Of a stretch of 64,000 nt of DNA, positions 36,003-45,880 are shown one piece after another. How positions within the stretch are numbered: position 1 is the stretch's first letter; each line of letters begins with the position of its first letter. The notes below the pieces were generated by a model that ran no database searches, had not been told where the DNA came from, and worked only from the letters and a program-made list of their open reading frames with translations. The stretch comes from Mucilaginibacter roseus (GTDB lineage: Bacteria > Bacteroidota > Bacteroidia > Sphingobacteriales > Sphingobacteriaceae). The position numbers were made by a program, and so were the translations under genes. The stretch is from assembly GCF_021215455.1 (NCBI RefSeq), contig NZ_JAJPWV010000005.1:248001-312000 (forward strand), read 5' to 3'.

Positions 36003-36836
36003 TCAGGATGTGATCACACTTTTTTGTGCGCCGTGTACAGTTTTGGTATGCGGCGCGCAAATAAACCATAAGGCTAATAAAACGCCGTAACTCCCTCCCC
36101 TCTCTATCCACTCAAAAGCGGCGTATTGCGGGTACAAAAGTTCGGTTGCTACTTTCCAGATAAAAAACACCAGTAGCAAAGTACGGTTCGGTTTAACCAA
36201 AATAAACACGGCCGCGGCAATTTCGACAATGCCGTTCACCAAAGCTACATTTTCAGCCTGACGAAAACCCAGGGAATTGTATTGACCCATCAATCCCTTT
36301 TTGTGGAGCAAGTTTAACCAGCCATGTCCTGTAAGCAGTAAAAACGCCGCTATACGTAAAGCCAGCTGTACCAATTTAAGGCGATCAACCGATACAGATG
36401 CAGACTGCTTCATCTTGGTAAATAAAGATTTAAAAGACGGCTCAAATCCACACAAGAGCAATAAAGCTAAAGGCGCGCCATAGTTCCCGGCACGTTCAAT
36501 CATCTCGGCAAAGGGCTCTCCTGATAATGGGCGCATGGATGCGGTAATTAAACCCCAGATAACCAGCCATAGCGTAACCGCACGTGTTGGATAGATCAGG
36601 ATGCTGATACCCATTAAAATATCAACCATACCAACCACAGGCATTAGTTTGTAGGCCATCGCCTTGCCTATCCCGGCAACGGCAAAATAATTGCACCAGA
36701 TGGGTTTGGTTATAATGCCAAATGCGCCGTGGCCAATAAAACACATGGCTACGGCGCATTGCAGTATAACATATACCGGCTTTACAGCATCAGTATTTAA
36801 AGCAGGTTTAAATATGGTTGCCTTCAGCGGCATCAT
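36003..36836 (-). CDS. Internally duplicated DoxX-like membrane protein
   Basis: The 277-residue protein is almost wholly hydrophobic, with about eight membrane helices in two similar halves. Each half has a GHG motif (FIGHGAFGIITKP and LTGHGWLNLLHKK), a (M/I)VxI segment after a short loop, a conserved IW, and a closing ERxGxYG motif (IERAGNYGAPLALLLLC and IERGGSYGVLLALWFIC). The layout resembles two DoxX-type four-helix units fused. Function is not known, but in this operon it follows the GH92 gene by 13 bases and is its last gene. Confidence 0.8.
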   Translation of the reverse strand: MMPLKATIFKPALNTDAVKPVYVILQCAVAMCFIGHGAFGIITKPIWCNYFAVAGIGKAMAYKLMPVVGMVDILMGISILIYPTRAVTLWLVIWGLITASMRPLSGEPFAEMIERAGNYGAPLALLLLCGFEPSFKSLFTKMKQSASVSVDRLKLVQLALRIAAFLLLTGHGWLNLLHKKGLMGQYNSLGFRQAENVALVNGIVEIAAAVFILVKPNRTLLLVFFIWKVATELLYPQYAAFEWIERGGSYGVLLALWFICAPHTKTVHGAQKSVITS

Positions 36837-36849
36837 TACATCAATCAGT

Positions 36850-39102
36850 TTACTTCATGGAATACGGGCGATCCGCCGCTTTTGTACCCCATTTAAGGTT
36901 GGGTTTGTTACCCATTACAAAAACCAGCTCGCCGCCCTTCATTAATTCGGTATGGCTAATATAAGCTTTTGTGTATGGTTTTCCATTTAAAGTAACGCTC
37001 TGTATGTATTTATTTTCATCGCTGTTATTACGTGCGGTAAGTTTGAACTTTTTGCCCTCCGGCAAGTTGATCACCGCCTCGTTAAACAGCGGACTACCAA
37101 ACACATAATTACCGTTAGCCGGGTTAACCGGGTAAAAGCCCAATGATGATAGTACGTACCAAGCCGACATCTGGCCAACATCTTCATTACCGATGATGCC
37201 ATCAGGTTTGGTAGTGTAAAACTCCTTCATAATGTAGCGTACCTTTTCAGCCGTTTTCCATGGCTTACCGGCGTAGGCGTACAGGTAAGTAATGTGGTGG
37301 CTCGGCTCATTACCATGCGCATACTGGCCTATTAAACCTGAAATGTCATCTGACGCCTTATCGCCCATATCACCTTCGGCAACAAAAAAAGTATCCAGCT
37401 TGGCCGCGAATTTTTTATCGCCACCTAACAGTTTAATCAGCCCTTCCACATCCTGCGGCACCAGCCATTGGTATTGCCATGCGTTACCCTCGGTATAATC
37501 GCCACGCTCGTGTATAGAACGGAACGGATCGAAAGGCTCCTTAAACTTGCCATCAGCCAGTTTAGCACGGAAGAAACCTGTTTTGCTATCGAAATAGTTT
37601 TTGTAGTAATTACCGCGTTTAGTGAAGTATTCGTAATCGGCAGTGTTGCCCATTTTTTTGGCCATCTGCGCGGCGCTCCAATCAGCTAAAGCATATTCCA
37701 AGCCCATTGATACCGACTCGGCAGTGCTATCAGCAGGTACATAACCTAATGATTTTACGAACTTGATACCACGCTCATCGCCCATGGCGGTAGCTTTTAC
37801 AGCTTCCCAGGCCAGCTTTTCATCAAAGCCCTTGTAGCCTTTCAGGTAAGCATCAACCACAACAGGTATAGCGCTGTAACCCACCATGCAATTGGTTTCA
37901 TTAGCCATCAGGTGCCATACAGGCAGTTTGCCTTGTTGCTTGTAAATGGCCAGCATGGTATTGATCATATCGCTCACTCGCTCAGGATGAAGCAGCGTGT
38001 ACATCGGGTCGGCAGCACGGTAGGTATCCCACAACGAGAAGGTAGTCAGATTATTGAAACCTTCGTTTTTGTGTACTTTTTTATCAGTTCCCCAATAATC
38101 ACCGTTAACATCATTAAAGGTTGATGGCGCTATCATGGTGTGGTACATGGCCGTATAGAAAACCTTTTTCTTATCCTCATCGGGCGTGGTAATGGCAACT
38201 TTGTTCAGCGCCTTATCCCAGGCGGCTTGTGCTTTGGTTACAGTGCCTGCAAAATCCCACCCCGGTAATTCAGTTTTCATGTTAAGCGCCGCGTTCTCTA
38301 CACTTACCGGCGAGATACCCACTTTAACATAAACCTTTTCACCATCCTTAGTAGCAAAGGTAACTACACCTTTAGCCTTAACAGCCTCGATAGAGGTACC
38401 GGTTTTAACCGTGGTGCTATCATAAACGGTTAAGGTTTTAACAGGTTTCGAAAGGATCATGGTGAAATAGATACGCTGATCAACTGCCCAGCCCTCCGAG
38501 TAACGGTAGCCGGTAATGGTGGTGTCGTTCACCAGGGTAAGCGATGTTTTCATCGGCCTGTCCCAACCTATGCCCTGCTGCAAGTCGATCACGATGTGCG
38601 ATTGATCGTTTTTAGGGAAAGTATACTCATGGAAACCAACCCGTGGCGTGGTAGTTAATTTAACGCCAATATTATATCGATTTAGCTTTACAGCATAAAA
38701 ACCGGCGTTAGCGGTTTCTGACGAGCGGTTGAATGTTGATATAAATCCTGATTCCTGATCCTTAATACTGCCTTTGGCCACCTTGATGGGCCCTGTTGTA
38801 GGCATCAGGGCAATGTCACCTAGATCGCCGATACCGGTACCACTCAGGCGGGTGTGGCTAAAGCCAACAATGGTGGTATCGCTAATATGATAGCCAGAAC
38901 ACCAATCCCAACCCTCAGATACGTTTACCGGACCTAATTGTACCGCGCCAAAAGGCACGTTCGCCCCCATAAACACGTGACCATGAAAACCCGTACCAAT
39001 ATACGGATCAACATATTTTGAAAGGCCCGTTGGTTTGCCCTGCCCGAATGCCCCTCCGCACAATGCCGCCAGTGCTAACAGCGAGAAAATACTTTTTTTC
39101 AT
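36850..39102 (-). CDS. GH92 alpha-mannosidase, secreted
   Basis: This 750-residue enzyme has a signal peptide (MKKSIFSLLALAALCGGAFG) and the two-domain GH92 layout: an N-terminal beta-sandwich with GFSHTRLSGTGIGDLGDI, and a C-terminal (alpha/alpha)6 barrel with HGNEPSHHITYLYAYAG and GNEDVGQMSAWYVLSSLG. These are hallmark segments of the calcium-dependent exo-alpha-mannosidases that trim alpha-1,2/1,3/1,4/1,6 linkages of N-glycans and yeast mannan. The linkage preference cannot be read here. Its neighbours (beta-mannosidase-like GH2, fucosidases, hexosaminidase) point to N-glycans. Confidence 0.94.
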   Translation of the reverse strand: MKKSIFSLLALAALCGGAFGQGKPTGLSKYVDPYIGTGFHGHVFMGANVPFGAVQLGPVNVSEGWDWCSGYHISDTTIVGFSHTRLSGTGIGDLGDIALMPTTGPIKVAKGSIKDQESGFISTFNRSSETANAGFYAVKLNRYNIGVKLTTTPRVGFHEYTFPKNDQSHIVIDLQQGIGWDRPMKTSLTLVNDTTITGYRYSEGWAVDQRIYFTMILSKPVKTLTVYDSTTVKTGTSIEAVKAKGVVTFATKDGEKVYVKVGISPVSVENAALNMKTELPGWDFAGTVTKAQAAWDKALNKVAITTPDEDKKKVFYTAMYHTMIAPSTFNDVNGDYWGTDKKVHKNEGFNNLTTFSLWDTYRAADPMYTLLHPERVSDMINTMLAIYKQQGKLPVWHLMANETNCMVGYSAIPVVVDAYLKGYKGFDEKLAWEAVKATAMGDERGIKFVKSLGYVPADSTAESVSMGLEYALADWSAAQMAKKMGNTADYEYFTKRGNYYKNYFDSKTGFFRAKLADGKFKEPFDPFRSIHERGDYTEGNAWQYQWLVPQDVEGLIKLLGGDKKFAAKLDTFFVAEGDMGDKASDDISGLIGQYAHGNEPSHHITYLYAYAGKPWKTAEKVRYIMKEFYTTKPDGIIGNEDVGQMSAWYVLSSLGFYPVNPANGNYVFGSPLFNEAVINLPEGKKFKLTARNNSDENKYIQSVTLNGKPYTKAYISHTELMKGGELVFVMGNKPNLKWGTKAADRPYSMK

Positions 39103-39150
39103 TTGTTATGTTTTGTAGACTATTGAATAGCCCGCCAATTTAACTCTAAT

Positions 39151-41820
39151 TTAATTAACGGCGATGCTTGTTTCCTTCAAGTTCCAACCGCTAACGGTTA
39201 CAGCCGGTGTGGCGGTATGCAGTTTTGGGTCGTAATTAATAGTTACAGTTTTGCTGGTGCCTGGCAATACCGATATATAGTTATCATTATAAAAAACCGG
39301 CAACATACGCTCTTTAGTATTGCTGTTTACTAATGATACACGGTTAAAGAATGCCAGCGGCGCGTTAGCCGGGTTGGTTAATGTTACCTCGACCTTGCCA
39401 TTAGCTACCTTTTTAGCGGTAGCGGTTACTTTTGAGGCAGCCATGCTTTTTAAACCGGAGTATTCACCTTTAGCATCAGCCACCCAATAAATATTTTCGC
39501 TGACTATTTTTTGTGTATGATCCTGCAGTTGCAACACCAGGAATGCGCCTTTATCTTTTGCTACCTCATCCAATTGTTTTTTAACTGAAAGATACCGTTT
39601 GGTGGTAGTCGGCGTGACATCAGCGAATACTTGCGTAATCGGCGTTTCCTTACCTTCCAGATCAAGTATTTTAGCAACGATCATCAGGTTAGTATGCGTT
39701 TTAAAGGTATTATTGGCTACCATTACCATACCATCGCCAGGGTTGTACATAATGTGCAGCGGTTGGCTGCCATTAGTCAAGCCATACAAGCAAGCGTTCG
39801 GGTCGAGGTAATAATCATACATCTGGCCGCGCATAGCAGTCCACGGGTTTTGTGTTTTCCAGATGATGACACCGGTATACCAATCCCACATGTGCGAACT
39901 AAAGCCTTCCATTAAAGCACGGTACTGATCGTAATTCACTAATTGCGCTTTGTTGGCAAAATCCTCGGCATCTTTAACTTTGCCGTACTTATCTATAAAA
40001 CCATCGTACCCGATATATTTATGATAATCCCAAACCGAATCAACTTTTGATTTACCGGTCGAGGCATCAAATTCCGGCGCGACCATGTTCTCTTTAGGGA
40101 TGAATCTTTTTAAGGACGTATAATCGCTTACCCCTACCGAGCCAACCTCGGAGTTAAAAGGGAATGTTTTAAAATCCCAGAAAACAGATAATGGTTGGAT
40201 GCCGTAAGGGCCATCGCCGTTACCACCCAATACGTTGCGCGACATGAGCTCTGAATTAGAGTACGACACGAACCAGCGAGTCGGATCAAGTTTAGGAAAA
40301 ACGGTATCCTGCAAAGCAGCCAGAATATCCTGTGGAGGCGTGATCTCGTTACCGCCACACCATAGGGCCAGCGACGGATAGTTACGTACCATCTTTACCT
40401 GGTCAGACACCGAACGCATGTACAGGTCATGGTCATCAGGGTATTTACGGCGGGTCCACTGATCCTCGGCCTTCATCGGATCAACCCAACGACCGTTACA
40501 ATCACCTGATCCCCAGAGATCCTGGAATACCAGCAAGCCATATTTATCGCAAGCCTTGTAAAACTCCGGGCGCTCCACGATAGCGCCACCCCAAATGCGG
40601 ATCAGGTTCAGGTTCATATCGTGGTGATAGCGAACCTCGGCATCGTAACGCATATCTGAGAAGCGCAGCATCGCGTCGGATATGATCCAGTTACCACCTT
40701 TGATAAATATTTTTTGACCGTTAACATTCACCTGGCGGCTTTCAGTCTTTTCGTTCCAGTTGGTGGTGATCTGCCTTACGCCTACCTCAATATCTTCTTT
40801 TGATGATACCTTGTTATCGGCAGTTAAAAACTCAACCCGCAGATTGTATAGGTTTTGCTCACCATAACCATTTGGCCACCATAGTTTTGGATTTTTAAGC
40901 ACGTAATCATCCAACTGAACATCAAGTGACGATGACGGCTTAAGGGTGATCTTTTTTGAAACCGTACCGTCTGCAATGGTATAACGCAGTGTACCTGTTA
41001 CCGCCTGGGCCGTTGGGTTTTGCACCGTAGCAGCCACTTTTATAATAGCCGGAGCCTGCGGGCCTTCCGGCTGGCGCACGCCCGGAACTAAAGTAATTAC
41101 ATGTGGACTGATTACCGCTACAGCACCTGTTTTTTCAATGATCACCTTATCCCAAATACCGGTATTGCGGTCGCGCATGGGTTGTATCCAGTCCCAACCG
41201 GCGGTGTATTGCAGGCCTACACCTTTGGCAATGGTACCGTCGCCACCCTGGCCGCCGTTAGGATTGCCCACTACATCAGGCGGGTGAACTATGATAGCCA
41301 AACGGTTGCTGCCATTTTTGGCCAGCCATTTGGTTATGTTGTAGCGCTGACGCAGAAACATGCCTTTATGCAGCCTGGCATTCAGTTTATGCCCATTCAG
41401 ATAAATATCTGAACTGTAATTAACACCGCGCAGGTTTAAATAAACCTGGTTATTGCCTTGTGGGGCAGCTTCTTTAAAATCTTTTACAAACCAGTAGGTA
41501 TAGTAATCGCGGCCAACCTTGTAAATGTCAGGTATGCGCTGGTTATTCATGCCGTAAAACGGATCGGGCACCTGCTTGTTATTGAGTTGGGTAGTTAATA
41601 CGGTTCCCGGTACGGTAGCCTTCTCCCAGCCCGACGTTGCAAATGATGCTTGCGACATTTTTACGCCATCAGCCTGTACGGTTGATGCTTTTTTGCATAA
41701 CCAACCCTCATTTAACTCATACGTGGTTTGTGCCTTTGCGGCAGGCAGGCTAAGGGCCATGAGTAAACCCGAACCTAAACTAATCTGTGCTTTTAAAATA
41801 CTTTTCCTGTTGATCTTCAA
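39151..41820 (-). CDS. GH2 beta-mannosidase-like enzyme, secreted
   Basis: The 889-residue protein has a signal peptide (cut after AKAQ near residue 31), a sugar-binding GH2 N-domain, an immunoglobulin-like domain, a TIM barrel with the acid/base motif CGGNEITPP and the nucleophile region NSEVGSVGV, and C-terminal beta domains. Its overall text (EGWLCKKAS, WDWIQPMRDRNTGIWD, LRGVNYSSDIYLNG) matches the exo-beta-mannosidase/exo-glucosaminidase branch of GH2 rather than beta-galactosidases. Cleaving the Man-beta-GlcNAc core linkage would complete N-glycan degradation here. Substrate choice between mannose and glucosamine is an inference from context. Confidence 0.88.
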   Translation of the reverse strand: MKINRKSILKAQISLGSGLLMALSLPAAKAQTTYELNEGWLCKKASTVQADGVKMSQASFATSGWEKATVPGTVLTTQLNNKQVPDPFYGMNNQRIPDIYKVGRDYYTYWFVKDFKEAAPQGNNQVYLNLRGVNYSSDIYLNGHKLNARLHKGMFLRQRYNITKWLAKNGSNRLAIIVHPPDVVGNPNGGQGGDGTIAKGVGLQYTAGWDWIQPMRDRNTGIWDKVIIEKTGAVAVISPHVITLVPGVRQPEGPQAPAIIKVAATVQNPTAQAVTGTLRYTIADGTVSKKITLKPSSSLDVQLDDYVLKNPKLWWPNGYGEQNLYNLRVEFLTADNKVSSKEDIEVGVRQITTNWNEKTESRQVNVNGQKIFIKGGNWIISDAMLRFSDMRYDAEVRYHHDMNLNLIRIWGGAIVERPEFYKACDKYGLLVFQDLWGSGDCNGRWVDPMKAEDQWTRRKYPDDHDLYMRSVSDQVKMVRNYPSLALWCGGNEITPPQDILAALQDTVFPKLDPTRWFVSYSNSELMSRNVLGGNGDGPYGIQPLSVFWDFKTFPFNSEVGSVGVSDYTSLKRFIPKENMVAPEFDASTGKSKVDSVWDYHKYIGYDGFIDKYGKVKDAEDFANKAQLVNYDQYRALMEGFSSHMWDWYTGVIIWKTQNPWTAMRGQMYDYYLDPNACLYGLTNGSQPLHIMYNPGDGMVMVANNTFKTHTNLMIVAKILDLEGKETPITQVFADVTPTTTKRYLSVKKQLDEVAKDKGAFLVLQLQDHTQKIVSENIYWVADAKGEYSGLKSMAASKVTATAKKVANGKVEVTLTNPANAPLAFFNRVSLVNSNTKERMLPVFYNDNYISVLPGTSKTVTINYDPKLHTATPAVTVSGWNLKETSIAVN

Positions 41821-41848
41821 AACAATAAATAATTTTTATAAGTTTTTA

Positions 41849-43297
41849 TTAGTAGATGATTTTGAACCCAGCGGCCTCTTTTAAACCGGCTTTTTGATAT
41901 AGCGCTTTGTAATTGCTCACCACTACACCATCGGCACCGGCTTTCCATTTAACCTTTTGTTTGCTGCCCATTAACGTTACTTGCTTAGGCTTGCCCATAC
42001 CCTCAATGTTTATGGTTATGTTATCACCTTGTTCACCTTCGGGTAAAACGTAAGCGTAGGCTATTTTTTGATCTTTTGATTTGGTATAGAATACATTGCC
42101 ATTTGAATACGGCGCTACGGCGCGTGAGTTATAAATACCTTCACCATTGATCTTGATCCATTCGCCAATCGATTTCAGTCGATCGTAAGCGACAGGATCC
42201 CAATCGCCATCAGGGCCCGGACCAATATTCATCAGCAGATTCCCACCGCGCGACACAATTTTAACCAAAAGGTCGATAACATCATGTGCTGATTTGTATT
42301 TATCGCCCGGTACATAACTCCATGAGTTACCCATGGTTATACAGCTCTCCCACGGATAGCTTAACGGTTTTTCGGGCACTTCCTGCTCAGGCGTGGTATA
42401 ATTTTCATATTGCCCGGCAACGGTACGGTCAACCACCATCAGTCCCGGCTGATGCTGCCTTGCCATAGCGGCTATCTTAGGCATATCAATATCCTGGTTA
42501 AACTTGATGCCGCGCTGCCAGTCAACAGCGGTATCAATGGTTTCCTTCGGCCTAACCCAGCCGCCATCAAGCCATAAAATATCCACCTTGCCGTAGCCCG
42601 TCATTAACTCCTCTATCTGATTGTAGGTAAACTTTTTAAATGCATCCCAGCGTTCCGGATATTTAGCCGGGTCATAGTTCACATTACGATCCTTTGGCGG
42701 AAAATATGGCCACCAGTAATCCTTTGAGTGCCAGTCGGGCTTGGAAAAATACGCGCCTATCATGAAGTTTTGCTTCCTGAAAGCGTTGAATATTTCCTTA
42801 GTAACGTTTGCCCTTGGGTTTGTTGAGAAAGGCGTTTTCTTATCCGTGATCTTATAATCTGTCTGCTTGGTATCAAACATACTAAAGCCGTCATGATGTT
42901 TAGTAGTAAATACTACGTATTTCATGCCGGCTTCGTTAGCTGCCTTTACCCATTTTTCAGGATTGAACTTTACCGGGTTAAAGGTGGTTTGTAAATTTTC
43001 GTAGGCCTTCAGGTAATTATTGTAGGTATCTGAGTACGGGCCTTTTCTTTGCGTCCAACCTTCATCCTCGGGGCAAATGCTCCAGCTTTCCACCACGCCC
43101 CACTGGCTATAAGTACCCCAGTGCATAAACAAGCCGAACTTAAGGTCCTGCCATTGCGCCAGTTTAGCCACCACCAACGGATCAGTTGGTTTTTCATACT
43201 TTTTAGACAGGTTGTGTGCCTGACCCAAAACGCCTGTGCTGTACAGCATTGCTGCCGCAGCAAAGACTTTACATATAGTAGATTTACTTATCATCAA
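41849..43297 (-). CDS. GH29 alpha-L-fucosidase, secreted
   Basis: At 482 residues this is a single-domain GH29 enzyme after a signal peptide (cut after VLGQ near 26). It has FGLFMHWGTYSQWGVVESW, the conserved FTTKHHDGFSMFDTKQTDY and the nucleophile motif VDILWLDGGWV. It is unlike the longer modular GH29 at 33896, so the locus codes for two fucosidase types, perhaps for different linkages. The start codon lies inside the end of the ROK gene (14-base overlap), which shows translational coupling. An ATG one codon later is equally possible. Confidence 0.93.
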   Translation of the reverse strand: MMISKSTICKVFAAAAMLYSTGVLGQAHNLSKKYEKPTDPLVVAKLAQWQDLKFGLFMHWGTYSQWGVVESWSICPEDEGWTQRKGPYSDTYNNYLKAYENLQTTFNPVKFNPEKWVKAANEAGMKYVVFTTKHHDGFSMFDTKQTDYKITDKKTPFSTNPRANVTKEIFNAFRKQNFMIGAYFSKPDWHSKDYWWPYFPPKDRNVNYDPAKYPERWDAFKKFTYNQIEELMTGYGKVDILWLDGGWVRPKETIDTAVDWQRGIKFNQDIDMPKIAAMARQHQPGLMVVDRTVAGQYENYTTPEQEVPEKPLSYPWESCITMGNSWSYVPGDKYKSAHDVIDLLVKIVSRGGNLLMNIGPGPDGDWDPVAYDRLKSIGEWIKINGEGIYNSRAVAPYSNGNVFYTKSKDQKIAYAYVLPEGEQGDNITINIEGMGKPKQVTLMGSKQKVKWKAGADGVVVSNYKALYQKAGLKEAAGFKIIY

Positions 43298-44507
43298 TTG
43301 TAACCGCCTTGTTTTGAAGGGCGTTTATTTTATTTATTAACGACTGACCAAGATGCTCGATTACCAATACCGAGCCACCCAGTAACTGGGCTTTAACATT
43401 CAGTTTGGATATAACCAAATCTGTTTCATTAGCTAATTGCGGTATGCAGTGCTCGTAAATAGCCTGCTGTATAGGCGATAACCACAACTTGCCAATAACA
43501 CTACCCTTGCCGCTCAACACAATAGTTGATGGATTCATGATATGTATCAGCATAGCCAGCCCCCGCCCTATGTTGTAAGCGGCTTCTGATATCAGTTTTA
43601 CCGAGAGCATGTCGCCCTTTATCGCTTCATTAATGATGGCGTTCGCATCAACCACATCATAGTTTTTCAAACTGCTTTTCTGCCCATTCTGCATTTCGAG
43701 TACGGCATTTTCGGTGATCGCTATTAACGACGAATCTGTTTCCAGGCATCCCCGTTTGCCGCACTTACATATTTTACCATTGTTTACCAATGATATATGG
43801 CTAAACTCTCCGGCCAGGCCGCTATGCCCGCGAAACACCTTATTGTCGAGTATCATGCCCAGGCCTATGCCCCAGCCGAGGTTAAGTATCATGGCATCAT
43901 TCTGATCAACGGCGGCGCCAAATTTCTGCTCGCCCAAGGCTATCGCGGTCGAGTCGTTCTCAATAAAAACCGGCAATCCTAAACCCTGTTGTAGCTTTTC
44001 GGCCAGCGTGGTATTAGTATCAACATGCAGATAGCTGAGATTTATTCCCCGTTCAGTAGCTATAAATCCAGGCATGGTAACGCCCACGCTCAAAATACTG
44101 TCGACACTTATACCGGCACCCTTAATATACTGGTCAATACGCGCTACAAGCTCATCAGCCTGCATATCGTAAATTACAATTTTTTCCTTTACAATATCTT
44201 TTACAAACCGGTTGTTAAGATTGAGCACGGCATATTCAATATCATACTGGCTCATGGCAACCGATACAATAAAAAATGTATCAGGCACCAGAGAATACTT
44301 TAGCGGCTTGCGGCCACCGTTTGAGTCGGCATACCCCTTTTTCTCAATAACACCTGCCTTTATCAGCCCGTTTATTACCTTAACGGTGTAAGGTATACTT
44401 TTATTGATGTAATTACTTATTTCGGTGCCCGATAACGCGCTATGATAGCACAAACATTGTATAATGTTGGCATTATCATTCAATACAGACAGATCAGGTT
44501 GTAACAT
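43284..44507 (-). CDS. ROK-family transcriptional regulator
   Basis: The 407-residue protein has an N-terminal winged helix (about 15-75, GTEISNYINKSIPYTVKVIN) and a ROK domain with the zinc-binding motif CKCGKRGCLE and an ATP/sugar site near FIENDSTAIALGEQ. ROK repressors such as NagC or XylR bind sugars or their phosphates and release DNA. Here it sits in the middle of the operon between a haloperoxidase-like gene (17 bases) and a fucosidase (overlap), so it is probably an autoregulator responding to a product of the glycan, for example GlcNAc, mannose or fucose. It has a DNA-binding domain, so it is not just a sugar kinase. Confidence 0.9.
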   Translation of the reverse strand: MLQPDLSVLNDNANIIQCLCYHSALSGTEISNYINKSIPYTVKVINGLIKAGVIEKKGYADSNGGRKPLKYSLVPDTFFIVSVAMSQYDIEYAVLNLNNRFVKDIVKEKIVIYDMQADELVARIDQYIKGAGISVDSILSVGVTMPGFIATERGINLSYLHVDTNTTLAEKLQQGLGLPVFIENDSTAIALGEQKFGAAVDQNDAMILNLGWGIGLGMILDNKVFRGHSGLAGEFSHISLVNNGKICKCGKRGCLETDSSLIAITENAVLEMQNGQKSSLKNYDVVDANAIINEAIKGDMLSVKLISEAAYNIGRGLAMLIHIMNPSTIVLSGKGSVIGKLWLSPIQQAIYEHCIPQLANETDLVISKLNVKAQLLGGSVLVIEHLGQSLINKINALQNKAVTIDDK

Positions 44508-44524
44508 ATTCCCTCGCTTACTTA

Positions 44525-45880
44525 TTATTTACCTTGTTTAATACATGGCTTAACGCCTGCTTCCTTCATTCTGGCTATGATATAGCCGGCTACATTTTTC
44601 CCTTGTGTATTGCCTGTTTCTATGCTTTCTATATAGTGTATTCCTCCGTAAAATCTCGACATTCCGGCTTCGTCAGCTGCCTGACGGAATGAGTTGAATG
44701 ATCGCTTTCCACTGCCGAAAGGTATTTCGGTATCATCATCGTATTTAAAATTATCGCCCAGCATATAGGTAAGTACCTCCGCCGACGCTGCCGATACTAC
44801 CGAATGCCCGCTGGTATATTCCGGGAAAGGCGGCGTTTGTAAAATTGGCTGCCATTTTACATCCATATAACGGTTAATAAATGTTTCGGGGCGAATGCGG
44901 TTAGTGGCGAATTTTTCTTCCCAGCAAGCTATAAACGAATCCATCAGGGTCAGGCCTTCTAAAGTCAGCAAGGAGATTGTTTCGTCAAAAGTAAGCTTTG
45001 CCTGTTTTGATACCAGCGCGGTGATATGCATCCAATGCCCGCCCGGGCTGATCTTTTTATACCCGATAGACATATGGCCTGAGGTGGTTATGGCAAAGGG
45101 GTTACAATCCCAAAATAAGGCCTGGTTAATCTGCTCGTCGGTCAGTTTTTTTGAAGCCTGGTAAACCTCTTTAACCTGTTTGTAAAAGGCCGAGGTTGAA
45201 TCTTTACTAAAGGGTGTAAGCGGTGCCGGTTTACATTGCGTAGCGGTATCAAGCACCATGGTGCGTATAGTACGCCAATTTGGTTCAACCGCTTCAAAAT
45301 AACCCGGCGGCGTGGGGTACCAGTAGCCTTCGCCCTGTAGTGGAGTATAGCGTTTTAAAGCGCTGAGTTTATTATATCTGTCGCCTTTTGAAAAGTTAAC
45401 AGCATCAACGGCGGCCTGCTGACCTACCTTAATTGAATTGTTGATTATATCCTGCTTGATGCCTGTTTTTTTAACCTGAGTGATGAAAGCGTCCTGATCA
45501 TCCTTAATTAAAAAACCCGATGGCAACATAAGCTTTGCTGTTTCCAGAATGCTATAATAGCTGGCAATACGGTAATCGTACACAGCTTTCACCGTATCAA
45601 TACGGTGCGTAGGCGAATAGCTTTTAATAAGTTTATTGAGTTGTGGATTACTCTTGTTATGCACGCTTACAATATTGTATGCCCCGAGCATACAGTAAGC
45701 GTAATACCGCGCGGCGACAGGCGGACTAACCACATCGTGCACCATAACCATGCTCACGTTATGCAGCGCATGGCCAGGCCACATATAATCCGGGAAATCA
45801 TTGCCGCGTTGCTGGGCCTTGCCGGTTGCGGCAGTAAACAATGCTGTAACAAATACTAACCTTTGTAAAATTCTTTTCAT
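44525..45880 (-). CDS. Vanadium-dependent haloperoxidase-like / PAP2-superfamily protein
   Basis: The 451-residue protein has a signal peptide (MKRILQRLVFVTALFTAATG, cut near KAQ) and the acid-phosphatase/haloperoxidase core: FPEYTSGHSVVSAASAEV with the SGH motif, preceded by NRIRPETF and a downstream RFYGGIHY with Arg and the vanadate or phosphate-binding His. Such proteins are called vanadium haloperoxidases by homology, but the same fold serves as phosphatase, and the sequence alone does not choose. Its ATG overlaps the stop of the VCBS gene by one base (TGATG), so they are translationally coupled. Its place in a glycan operon is unexplained. Confidence 0.82.
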   Translation of the reverse strand: MKRILQRLVFVTALFTAATGKAQQRGNDFPDYMWPGHALHNVSMVMVHDVVSPPVAARYYAYCMLGAYNIVSVHNKSNPQLNKLIKSYSPTHRIDTVKAVYDYRIASYYSILETAKLMLPSGFLIKDDQDAFITQVKKTGIKQDIINNSIKVGQQAAVDAVNFSKGDRYNKLSALKRYTPLQGEGYWYPTPPGYFEAVEPNWRTIRTMVLDTATQCKPAPLTPFSKDSTSAFYKQVKEVYQASKKLTDEQINQALFWDCNPFAITTSGHMSIGYKKISPGGHWMHITALVSKQAKLTFDETISLLTLEGLTLMDSFIACWEEKFATNRIRPETFINRYMDVKWQPILQTPPFPEYTSGHSVVSAASAEVLTYMLGDNFKYDDDTEIPFGSGKRSFNSFRQAADEAGMSRFYGGIHYIESIETGNTQGKNVAGYIIARMKEAGVKPCIKQGK

